From: Lactuca virosa
Lineage: Eukaryota; Streptophyta; Magnoliopsida; Asterales; Asteraceae
Direction: 5' to 3'
NCBI GenBank assembly: GCA_928212115.1
Contig: CAKMRJ010005745.1
Coordinates: forward strand, 220,948,745 to 221,012,744
Length of the DNA stretch: 64,000 nt
In this document: positions 53,973 to 64,000 of the stretch, piece by piece
Layout: each line of letters begins with the position of its first letter
How positions within the stretch are numbered: the first letter of the stretch is position 1
Notes under the pieces: generated by a model
What the model saw: only the letters and a program-made list of their open reading frames with translations
The model's database searches: none
What the model was told of the DNA's origin: nothing
Translations under genes and position numbers: made by a program

Positions 53973-54452
53973 TTAACAAACCGGTTTTTTAGTTGAACCG
54001 GTTTCTAGAATTTTCCTACATATATATAAATTAAAAAAAAAACGCATAACAATGAGTTTTACAACAATCTAGATTTATCAGAAGGAAACATAAAGTATAA
54101 CACCAAAACAATATATAATCTTATTAGATGGATTATGAATATAAATGTATCATGATCAAACCAAATTATGGGTTTTGAGACATTGGAGTTTTAAATGTAT
54201 CAATCTCAGAATTGTTTAGTAAGTGAAATTTAGTATCAACTTCATCTTAATAAAAGACATTGCCGCTTGCTCATCAAAACCGATTCAATAGAGGCTTTTT
54301 AATGATTCAGTATAACCAGTTCAACCAGGTTTTTGTAAAATCTATCTGGTTTGTTCCGGTCCATAAATAGGCTTAAAACTGTTATTAGTTGAAGCACTAT
54401 ATTCCCCGGACCCGATCCAACCGGCCGATTCGACCTGGTTTTTAAAACATTA
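53973..54452. mobile_element. CCGGTT-rich hAT-like MITE
   Basis: The left end CAATGTTTTAACAAACCGGT is matched in inverted orientation at the right end (ACCTGGTTTTTAAAACATTA). CCGGTT/AACCGG words recur near both ends. TTTCTA occurs just outside both ends, a partial target duplication. Confidence 0.6.
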
Positions 54453-56211
54453 GTTTCTAAACATTGTCTTCATTTCATCTTTTAAAGGATGACTATCTTT
54501 GTGATGATTAAAAAAATATTGTATCTAAAATCTTCGATATTCTTTACCTAATCTTTACACTTAAAGACTTGGGAGGATAACCAAGTGTTCTTCATGTACA
54601 TATTTAATCACTTTTTTTTTGTACATCATATATCATTAAATTGACAAATATGTTCAATAAACATTTTTTTACATGTAATAGCTACATCTTTTATTGATAA
54701 CCAAGTGTTCTCCATATGCAAATTTGGCCACTTTCATTTTTTTGTACACTATAAGTCCTCAAACTCAACTAGTTTATCAAAAAGACATCATCATCATTGA
54801 CTATTGTCTATACCGTACTTGTTTGGATGGAATCTTCGACTATCCTTTTCAACCCAAGTCAACAATATGATACCATGTCGATCGAAGGATGAAATACCGA
54901 CTATGTCTCCCCCCCTCTTACCTATCCAACTCAGATATGGAGGTGTACTCTGAATCATTGTGTGCCCTAATTATATGATAGATGTTTATTTCTCGAATTA
55001 ATTCAAAGTAGGAAGCTTTGAACAAAAGATTATAGCTTTTGAAAGTGTCATGGACGTGTACAAAACCAAACTTCCTGAAATGTTTAGTTCAAAACCTCAT
55101 GGCTTCCATTTCATCTTTTTTCATCCTCTTCAACTTCAAATGAAGTTTAAGTACAGTTGTATGATACCACTCATTTCAAAGTTTGAGATCAATTCATTCC
55201 CCAAAATAACAAGTTTTCCTTGGATCATACATAATGATTAACAAACAAAAGTATACATATAAAACGTAACGATTATCAGACAGTTTTACCAAATGAAAAT
55301 TTTCATAAGCTAACAACCAGTATTTTAGCTAGTCCACCAAACATAACTTTAGATAGTGTGAAAATGTTATTATCGGTCTCTTAATGATTTCTTAGCCAAA
55401 ATGTTATATTTTTATTAAAAAGTTTACTAACTATTTGTACTTAGAAACTCATCAAAGTACATGAATTGACACATATTCTGTTTTCTTAGAAATGTATTTT
55501 TTTCTCATAAAAGCACAAAAAAAAACGACATTTATTTGATGAGGATAATAAGTATATATTATTTAGATAAATACATATGAAGAATCTAACTTTTACAGAA
55601 GAGGATATCTATTCAGCTTCCATCATGTAGAAGTATGAGAGAAAAAATAATTCAAATTCTGTTTTGAGTTGTCAATTTCATGATTCTGATTTTGTTTCAG
55701 AAAAGGAAAAACATTCCAATTGTCATTCATTGCATATCAATAATTGATTCAATAATATAACCATTTGTTCCGATAAGATTTACATACTTTTACTAAGGCA
55801 AAAAAAAAAAAACATTTAATCATAAGAAACAATTATGTTGTGTTCTTATACTTTACTATTTTTAGAGAATGATAGATTAAAAATAGATATGAATCAAGAC
55901 ATTTTTTACATGATATAGTTATATTATGTGTGGATTATTATCACCACTATCTTGTGAAGCTCAACTTTTTTTTTTTTCTTCTAAAGTTTTAATGTTCGAA
56001 GCTTTAAGCTTTGATAGAGTATAATTGTTGGATATGAATCATAGAATTAATTCCCAACACAACAAATAAGCCAAATATAAAATGTTAAGTTCATAGTTTG
56101 TAAGGTTAAATATTTTGTAACTCTCAATATATCACAAAAAGAGCATTTATAAACAAAAAGAACAAACAACAAAAAGTAGTTTTATTCGTTTAATGATCCT
56201 ATCTTAAAATG
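54453..56211. other. Intergenic
   Basis: No gene found. ACCAAGTGTTCTTCATGTAC at about 54590 is repeated in diverged form at about 54702 (a local duplication). The open frame 55050-55241 has no recognisable domain. Confidence 0.4.
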
Positions 56212-56319
56212 CGTTCAGCCTAGCCGTAAGGAACTCTCAATTGAGAGATTCTAGGTTCAAGACTTGTTGGATCATATATGGTAATTTAAGAATAGATTAG
56301 TTTGTTGTTAAAAAAAATA
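56212..56319 (+). mobile_element. Possible SINE
   Basis: A tRNA-like head has a box A-like TAGCCGTAAGG and a box B-like GGTTCAAGACTTG. It is followed by a short body ending TTTGTTGTTAAAAAAA, a tail shape common to plant SINEs. Target duplications are not evident. Confidence 0.4.
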
Positions 56320-57600
56320 TAAAATAATTAAGATTTACATTTTTTCTTTTTCCACATCACATTAATACTTGTTAAACGTCGTGCATCTAGATGGTTTAAT
56401 TTGAGAATTTTATATATGATTTGTAAACTCTTGATATTGAATTATATACTTATATTTATCAATAATACGTCAATCAATGGGCATAATAACAAAAAAGTGA
56501 TGATTAAAATAATGTGACTAATGCATATGAGCATTGAGGCCCATATGACCCTAATTAGAGACAATGTATTGTGGCTTCTGTCCATGTCTGTTTGGCTTCT
56601 TCTTCAAAAGGCCATATAACCAAACTAGTCTCCCATAAAACAAGGATATTACCTAAAATTCAATATATTTATCAACTAATAAAAGAAATCATTTGTAGTA
56701 TTCAAGATGTGAGGGTGTCATTTTTGTTAGGTTCGGAAGGATAAAAATGTTTCTGAAATTGATATGAATTTTGGATATGTTTGAAGGATCGTGTAACCAC
56801 TTTCTGAATATGATATTTCAGCCTTATGTTTGAGTTACACGAAGTCCAAATTATGTAAATAATCCTTCAAGGAACAATTATGTATCAAGACACTGACATG
56901 AGCCCACAAATTAGGGTTTATAGAAATCAGATTTTGATTACCAAAGATAAGATCAATAAACATTAAGTGTTGATTTTATCCCATAAATAATGAATGATGG
57001 TTTCAAGTTAATTATCAGAAAATACTATTTGAAAATAATAATTTTCATACTACTTTCCTAAATGAAATAAATTTCTGAACGGTGAGTTGTCCCCTTGACC
57101 ACCGTCATTTGGTTGTGTAAAAACGTGCACTTTGCACCTCTTAACTTGTAAATAAAATCAAAAATTAAACTTTATTGGTAATCTATAAATTCTATTATAC
57201 CAAAATGGCCTAGTGACACTAAAATCACCAATAATTTTTTTGTTAAAAAAAAAATTAACTATAACATACCAAATATATGAGTTCGTTTTGGTTTCGCACA
57301 AACTATGTACATTGTTCTCAGTTTTGATTTTTAATAAGTTTAATTGCTCTAAAATAACATTTCAATTATGACTAGTGTCTAAAGGCATTTGTTATTTTGA
57401 GCGAGTACAACTAGCATGTGTCAAAGAATTCAATTCGTATTTACCAAGTTATTTTGGGATAAAGAATTACCTTTCAAAAATGTCAAATTTGTAGAAGTGC
57501 GAAGTGTCTGGGGCTGTTTTTACAGAAATCAGACATACTGGAGTCATCTCCAGCCACTGCCAACCCACCCTCCGAACCACCGCCGTGGCCAGCCCTAGCA
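56320..57600. other. Intergenic
   Basis: No gene, RNA or repeat recognised. Confidence 0.4.
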
Positions 57601-58021
57601 GCACCGATCAGCACCATTTTTACTCTTATTTTCCCTCCCTCCCTCACTCACTTAAACACACACACTTCTGAATTTCCCCTACCTCTTCGTAATAAGATAT
57701 AGTCAGTTTTGACTTTTTAGCCACTAAAATCAGCCATTATTTGCTTGAAGAAATTTAATTATTTCTTTTCTTTACATTTAATTTATTCAGCTTGTATTAT
57801 TTTTGGGCTAATAAAATTTTGGTTTATATTATTGTTTTTAAAGCCCAAATATTAATTAACTTAGTTGTAAAATTCTTTTCAGCCCAACGTGGTTATTTCT
57901 TCCAAAAGTACTTAAAACGGCATACCTATTTCCTTTTATTTTTCTCTATTAAATAACGATAAAAAAACCCAGTTGCATCTTTTGAAACTTGACTCACTAT
58001 CCAGTTTATTGGGATGTTACA
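57601..58021 (-). repeat. Possible LTR end fragment, minus strand
   Basis: The sequence ends TTGGGATGTTACA, the inverse of the TGTAACATCCC start shared by elements A and D. No matching other end was located, so it may be a truncated LTR. Confidence 0.3.
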
Positions 58022-58176
58022 AGGACTGTGAGCACACAATTGCTGAGTGCTGACATATTGTGATGGTGGAATTTTGGAGAACTCTAGATGTGTGAATGGT
58101 TGAGATGCTCTAAATAAATATGTTTTTGAATGAAAAACTTGATATATCTTGTAAAGAATTGGCTAGACATCAATAA

Positions 58177-58590
58177 TGTTGGATTGGGAAATGGATCCCA
58201 GACCGTGGTGCCAACTTTTTGCGTTGGTGTCAACGGGGTGGTTGAGGGTTTACAAGATGCCTTCTCGTCCTGTAGGGTTGAATTTTATTGTAATATGTCG
58301 AATCTGTGTGATTGTCTTTTTCGTATGTTCATTATGTATTTTACTAAGGCATCAGTTTGTACGAAACGTGAATGTCTAGCCTTAGTATATTTTTTGTACT
58401 TTCAGCCTCTTATAAATAGGAGCTGAACATAGAGTAGATGATAGAGTTTTTCCCGGTTTCTATTATCAGTTGTACCCGTGTTCATTGGAAGTAATGAGAG
58501 CTTAAACCATACCTTATTTACTTCTCGTGTTCATTCATACTCTGATTTTGATTCTCATACTCGATTAATCTCTTCTACAATTCTTCTACA
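58177..58590 (+). repeat. Copia 5' LTR
   Basis: 414 bp from TGTTGG to CTACA, ending directly before the primer site. TATA box (TATAAATA) near 58411. Confidence 0.8.
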
Positions 58591-58592
58591 AT

Positions 58593-58604
58593 TGGTATCA
58601 GAGC
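58593..58604 (+). other. Copia primer binding site (initiator tRNA-Met)
   Basis: TGGTATCAGAGC starts 2 bp after the LTR. Confidence 0.9.
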
Positions 58605-58839
58605 AGGAATCTATACTGCTAAGATCTGATTTTCAATTGAATCACTAGTTTTTGAGTCACGAGTTTGTCTCAAAAGTTTCCGCACTGTTAGATTCTGAAA
58701 ATCATCTCTGATTTTCAGTTTTTATTTGATTCTGTGTTTGAATTGTGTAATCGAGTAATCGTCTTTGAGTTTCTGATCATTTCAATCATTCAATTTCAAG
58801 TTTCTTCAAGTTTTTCTGAAAAATCTCATCCGTACGTTA

Positions 58840-61025
58840 ATGAGGAACTTCAATATGAACACAATGACTTCATTTTCTCATCTGTTAGGATCTTCTACGA
58901 AGATTCCTATGTTGATTCCGGAGTACTATGATCAGTGGGCTGATCGAATAGAGGATTACTTGAACGGATTGGATGAGGAACTCTGGAGCTGCATAACTGG
59001 AATCAGCTTAAGCCAAAGTTGAGAAGAAACTTAAGGGAGATTCGGGCATTGACTGTCATTATTGCAACGGGGCAAATCATTTGACTAATGATTGTATGCT
59101 TCGTAAGAAAAAGGAGAAAAAGAACAGGGTCAAGGACGAAACTTATTATGTTGAGAGATTGGAAGAAGTACGTGCTAAGACGAAAGGGTTATCTTTGGTT
59201 GCTCAGGGTGAAGGAGAGGAGGATGGCACTTATCAAATCTGGTCTTCTAGATCTGGCGATGAAGAGATGCGTAATCCTACGCATGGTGCTATGTTCGCAA
59301 AGTTTGAGGAGGATGAGGACGAAAAGGTGACTGGTCGCTGTTTCATGACCAAATCTGGAGACAAATCACCAATGACAACCAAGGTACGTGCTATTCTTCA
59401 GTCTTTTAACATTTCTTTACAAGCATATGATTATGAAATAATTGCATTTGATGATACTGTTGCTTACTTTGATTCAATTGTGGTGTCTGCTAGTAATGAA
59501 GCTAAGAAACTAAACATCCAGTTGCTAGAGACCTAGAAATTGTTAGATTCGAAAAGAAGCAGGGTAGAGTATTTGGAAATGCAATTGAATAATGTAAACA
59601 ATGATAGGGAAAATCTAGACAAGGATGTTCGATTGTTATTAGCTCAAAGAAACATTTACTGTAATTCTGCAAAGCGTTTGTATGCTAAATTGACATCATT
59701 GCATCATTCGTCTGACATTAGCAAAGAACAACATAGGAAATTATTGCCTTTTCTTGTTTTCGAAAGAGAGAAAGTTGATAATTTGTCCTATGACTGTGAG
59801 AAAACTATAGTCGAATTCGACAAAGTGCCTGATAATCGATTTGCTTATGGTATTGTTAAGATAGACGAATATTTGAATGCTGATGAACTTGTTGAGATAG
59901 TGAATGATACTTTGACCAAAAGTGAACAAATCAAAATTTTGAAAAGAACTGAGAATTCGAAACTTGACTCTCAATCAAATTTCGCTGATGTTGATGATAA
60001 TTCTGATAATTTTAGCGAAATCAGTGAAATTGAGGAGGAAAGTATCGATTGTTCACAGTTATCTGTCATTAATGTCACATCTAAGTCAAAAGGTAAAGAA
60101 ATTTGTGATGATTTGATGGTTAAGGATAACACTGATAGACCCTCTACTTCGAAAGTGTGTGACTTTGATAATGTGAGTGTAAGAGACAGCCCAACAGATA
60201 GTAGTGATGATGAGAATGAAGAAAAAGTTAAGAATAATTCGAAGAATTCTGAGTCCAAAAAGAATGTGTCGAATGAAACATCCATTCCAAGGGTTGTTGT
60301 TGATCAAGTGTATGAAGACACTGAAAATTTCGACAAAATTGTATATGACAAAGGAGCTCATAATTTGGAAACAAATACTGTTGTGTATCCAAATTTTAAG
60401 TGCACATATGATGTTGTATTTCCGAATCAAGTGTTTGTTACTACTGGAAATGTTGATAACATCAAACTTGAGTTCAACAAAATGGTCGAAGAAGATAACA
60501 AGAAAACATCAGACGAAAGATTCTTTTAAAACCAAAGCACAGTCGAAAACAATCTAACAAAGAATTCGTATGTTTTTCAAAGACAAAAACCACAAAGAAA
60601 ATGAGTTGATAAACAAAAAATTACAAAAGAGGTTTTGAAACAAGAATCTAATGAAACAAACGAAAATGTGAAACTTAATTCACAAGAATTTAAGGATCTT
60701 GTTGAAAAATTTTCGAAAGAAAAAGGAATTTCAAAAAGACAGACACGAAAAAGAATTTTTTGGCAAGTTGTGTCCAATGAAAAACAGTCAAACTTACCAA
60801 CCAAGAAAATGTCTGAAAATGAGTTGCCTAAATCAGTGAAAACAAAGATTTCAACTTGTTCAGATAAAAAGGAAAATCCCGCTCAACCAATTTCGTCTGA
60901 TACTGAAAAATCTTCAACAAAATCTTCAAAATCCACATCTTCAAAGACTTTTCAAACTAATGTGCAACAAAAGAATTTTCAATCACAAAATCAACCAAAG
61001 TTTTCAACTCCAAATTCATCCTTTT
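58840..61025 (+). pseudogene. Copia gag with unusually long coiled-coil extension
   Basis: ATG 58840 opens the gag N terminus (IPEYYDQWADRIEDYLNGLD), which breaks at 59020; most of the capsid domain is deleted. From about 59014 the next frame carries KKLKGDSGIDCHYCNGANHL and the zinc knuckle CX2CX4HX4C, then a basic stretch. After an in-frame TAG at 59534-59536 the same frame continues to 60529 with long charged helices (YLEMQLNNVNNDRENLDKDV, then NLSYDCEKTIVEFDKV). A Lys/Ser/Gln-rich part follows to 61025. About 600 residues between knuckle and protease is far more than in most copia gags and resembles lineages with large extra gag-pol linkers. Confidence 0.75.
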
Positions 61026-61188
61026 CAAAATAAAAAACAAACAAAACCAATTTTCATCAAATAGAACAAATCGAACTTTTGAGAATGTTCGAAAATTTGA
61101 GAATGTTCGAAAATTTGACTATGTTCGAAAATTTGAGATTGATTGAAATTTTGAAAACGTTCGAAAGTTTGCAAACAAACAGATAGTT

Positions 61189-63008
61189 GTGCATGATAAA
61201 TCCACAAAATCTGCAAAATTTATTCCACAGGAACCAAATTTTCCGAATCCTTCAATCCACAAAGCCACTAAAGTATCGTACACAAAAGGTTCATCTGCGG
61301 AGAAAAGAATCAATCATTGGCTTGAAAACAAAGGGAGAAAGTATCAATCAGGAAAGTTTTCTCAACATCAAATCCATAAGGAATATGAACAGTATTTGAA
61401 TGATACTTCATCTGGAAGTTCATCTTCGAAAGAGTCAAATACTCCAGTTCAAAGATGGCAACTAATCCCAAAGGAAAGACACACTGAGAAACATGAGAAG
61501 AAAATCAGTGAAAATCCAAAACTATCGAAAAATTATGTTTCGGCACCTTTAACTGATGATGTCGACTTAATTGACTCTTTCAAAACTAAAGTTCGAAATT
61601 GGGTTTGGGTTCAAAATTTCATTCGCTTTTTCAAACTAATGACCAAGGACCCAAACAGCCTTAGGTACCTAAATTCTTTTAATAAATACAGGTACTGTGT
61701 GACGAGCAATATGATGAGAAATGATATATTGATAGCGGTTGCTCACGTCACATGACTGGAAGAAAGGAGAATTTGAGAGATTTTCGAAGCTTGGAAAATG
61801 CTGGTGTTGTGAAGTTCGACAATAATCACAAGTGTCAAGTCAAAGGATATGGGAAAGTAACGAATGGACAGTTTACTGTAAATCGTGTTGCCTATGTCGA
61901 AGGTCTTCAACAGAATTTGATAAGTGTTTCACAACTTGTTATGGGCACTGGTAATCAAGTTGTGTTTAACGAAGAAGGAAGTATCATCTCCAATGTTGAT
62001 ACAAAAGAAGTGTTGCCGAAATCAAAAAGATATGGCGATATGTTCACCCTTGACATCAAACCTATTGTTGGGAAACTCTTAGTTTGTTTGCTTTCGAAAG
62101 CTTCATCTGATGTCAGCTGGCTATGGCATCGACATTTATCACATTTAAACTTTCGAAATCTCAATAAGTTGGTGCTAGACGATCTTGTTCGAGGTTTACC
62201 TGTTCTTAAGTTTGATAATGATACTTTGTGTGCAACATGCAAACAAGGAAAACAACATCGCAAAGGGCATCCAATTGTCATAGATTCGAAAATTGTTGAA
62301 CCGCTGGAACTTCTTCATATTGACCTTTGTGGACCATCAACTGTTGAAACTCTCAACAAGAAACGGTACATTTTGGTTATTGTTGATGATTTTTCACGAT
62401 TCACTTGGGTGTATTTTCTCAGATTAAAATCTGAAGTCGCTCAAACAATGATCGAGTTTATAAAGAAAATTGAGACAAGTCTGAAAAAGAAAGTTCGAAA
62501 AATCAAAAGTGATAATGGTTCGGAGTTTAAAAATAATGTGCTCGATTCGTTCTTAACTGAGAAAGGAATTTCGCATAATTTCTCATCACCATATACACCA
62601 TAGCAAAATGGTGTGGTTGAAAGGAGGAATAGGTCTCTATGCGAAGCAGCAAGAACAATGTTGACATATGCGAATCTTCGTCAATATCTATGGACAGAAG
62701 CAGTTTCGACTACATGCTTTACTCAGAATAGATCTTTTATTCATCGTCGTTTCAATATCACTCCGTATGAAATCATAAATAACCAAAAACCTAATGTCAA
62801 ATTCTTTCATGTGTTTGGCTTCAGGTGTTTTATCATGAATCTCAAAGATAATCTTTCGAAATTTCAAGCTAAGGCTGATGAAGGAATATATTTGGGATAC
62901 TCCAACAATTTGGTTGCATACAGAGTGTTGAATAAACGAACAAGAAAAGTTGAAGAAACGTTTAACCTCACTTTTGATGACTACGATGTGAAACAAGTTG
63001 AAAAATAA
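61189..63008 (+). pseudogene. Copia protease and integrase
   Basis: A linker frame (61189-61755) shifts near 61725 into the protease motif DSGCSRHMTG (Asp codon 61731-61733). The pre-integrase zinc domain follows (WLWHRHLSHLNFRNL, then CATCKQGK). The integrase core shows HIDLCGP, SDNGSEF and VERRNR, the D, D and E catalytic positions. A TAG at 62601-62603 interrupts PYTP-QNGVVERRNR, fitting a C-to-T change. The conserved GYSNNLVAYRV block is near 62890. The frame ends at TAA 63006-63008. Confidence 0.85.
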
Positions 63009-63212
63009 TTTGAACAAAAACCAATTCTTAATGAATCAAATAATGAATCTGAAAGTTCTAATTCATCTGATTTTGATTATGATTTAATTTTTGGTGTTCC
63101 AGACAGGGCTGTAGATGTTGAAGTCCATGCTACTAATAATCAAATTCCTGAATCTTCAAAGCATTCTGATGATTCGACACTCACATCAGATACAACTGCT
63201 AATGGCGAAAGT

Positions 63213-64000
63213 ATGCTAGATGCTCAAGTGGATGGGAAGCACGTGAACATACCTTCAACTGTTGAGGGGGAGCATCCTTTCGAGGGGGAGAATAGCAGTG
63301 GAAATGCACGTGTCGAGGGGGAGCTTCAAAATGACAATTATGTCGAGGGGGAGCATAATGATAATGAAACAATAAATCTTAATGAAAATGTTGAATTTCA
63401 TGAACTAAATGATAATAATTCTGTTGCAGGATCCGAAACCGAAGAAATGTTCGAAGATGCACCTTTAGACTTTGATCCAGCATATCCACCATTGGAAAAG
63501 TGGACAAGGAATCATCTGAAAGAGCAAGTAATTGGAAATCCACAAAGATGGAGTTTTGACTAAAGCTCAAATTCGTGCAAAGAATGAGGTACTGAATGCT
63601 CGACAAGAATTTTGCATGTTTAATGTTTTCATCTCGAAAATTGAACCAAAGACTGTTAAGGTTGCAATGGAACACTCAGATTGGGTTGTTGCTATGCAAT
63701 CTGAACTGGCTGAGTTCGATAGAAACAAGGTTTGGAGATTAATTCCTAAACCCGAAAATGTTTCAATTGTCAGATTAAAATGGATTTTCAAAAACAAAAC
63801 CGACAAGGATGCAAATATTGTTCGAAATAAAGCACTATTAGTTGTTAAAGGATATTCGCAACAAGAAGGTATAGATTATGAAGAAACTTTTTCCTCTGTC
63901 ACAAGACTCGAGGCTGTTCGAATATTCTTGGCTTATGCAGCTCACAAAGACTTTGATGTCTATCAAATGGATGTGAAATGTGCTTTTCTCAATGGTGAAC
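63213..64000 (+). pseudogene. Copia pol linker and reverse transcriptase start (partial)
   Basis: An acidic linker (63213-63563) contains four EGE motifs encoded by GAGGGGGAG-type tracts. A frameshift near 63550 leads to reverse transcriptase: GVLTKAQIRAKNEVL, then AMQSELAEFDRNKVW, KWIFKNKTDKD, GYSQQEGIDYEETFSSVTRL and YQMDVKCAFLNGE, where the window ends. The YxDD catalytic motif would lie beyond 64000. Confidence 0.85.

Larger units (their letters stand above)
58177..64000 (+). mobile_element. Ty1-copia retrotransposon, 5' LTR to reverse transcriptase, runs off the window
   Basis: 5' LTR, initiator tRNA-Met primer site, gag fragment with zinc knuckle, a long coiled-coil-like region, protease, integrase and the start of reverse transcriptase occur in copia order. 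Several in-frame stops (59534, 62601 and 63006) and frameshifts (near 61725 and 63550) make it defective. The 3' end lies beyond 64000. Confidence 0.9.

Noticed and set aside
56212..56285. Possible tRNA gene
   Set aside because: Box-like motifs are imperfect and no cloverleaf forms; the A-rich tail fits a SINE better.
58734..58931. Separate small gene before copia gag
   Set aside because: It overlaps the gag start in another frame and is leader sequence.

Overview
This is nuclear DNA from a eudicot plant. It is AT-rich, its genes have many short exons with GT-AG introns, and it is packed with Ty3-gypsy, Ty1-copia, hAT and Mutator-type transposons. The style of the LTR families made me think of Asteraceae (lettuce-like), but that is an impression and not proven here. 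Four conserved host genes can be read, all on the + strand: a CBL1/CBL9-type calcineurin B-like calcium sensor (coding exons 6104-8189), a DXO1/RAI1-type RNA decapping nuclease (13955-17501), a CCDC97-like protein (49143-50579, with an apparent one-base frameshift) and a casein kinase II regulatory beta subunit (52016-53377, with a probable U12-type intron). They are unrelated housekeeping or signalling genes and do not form a pathway.

Layout. 1-5000 holds a possible DNA transposon with subterminal TCCGGAA motifs, a CA/TA microsatellite and a 1.08 kb foldback element. 5050-8200 is the CBL gene. 8690-12330 is an 0.8 kb direct duplication whose first copy was later hit by a 795-bp hAT MITE with an exact 8-bp target duplication. 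12350-13470 is a decayed hAT transposase. 13700-17500 is DXO1, followed by a small copia remnant. 19346-42975 is one nested transposon complex: a roughly 410-bp hAT-like MITE received three independent LTR elements, A (solo LTR, 19554-31548), C (solo LTR, 31674-34610) and D (Tekay-like chromovirus derivative, 34670-42941). Element A was itself hit by element B (20580-30173), a 9.6 kb Athila-like element that keeps gag-protease and an ATHILA-type ORF but has lost reverse transcriptase and integrase. All four insertions have intact 5-bp target duplications. 43482-45138 is a MULE inside which another MULE sits, both with 9-bp target duplications. CCDC97 and CK2-beta follow, then a gene-poor stretch with MITEs and a SINE-like piece. 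From 58177 to the window edge there is a copia element with its 5' LTR.

The most unusual signal is in the LTR elements. Each family carries its own short palindrome, always as closely spaced pairs with start-to-start spacing of 20-22 bp. B uses CCACG-A-CGTGG (11 pairs, nine at exactly 20 bp). A and D use GTACGC-NNN-GCGTAC. C uses TGACACG-N-CGTGTCA. In every family one pair sits just upstream of a TATA box. Element D also holds many short perfect hairpins with purine loops (often GAAG), and tandem repeats whose hairpin arms co-vary. I know of no described system that explains this. The architecture is read directly from the sequence; the proposed roles are inference.
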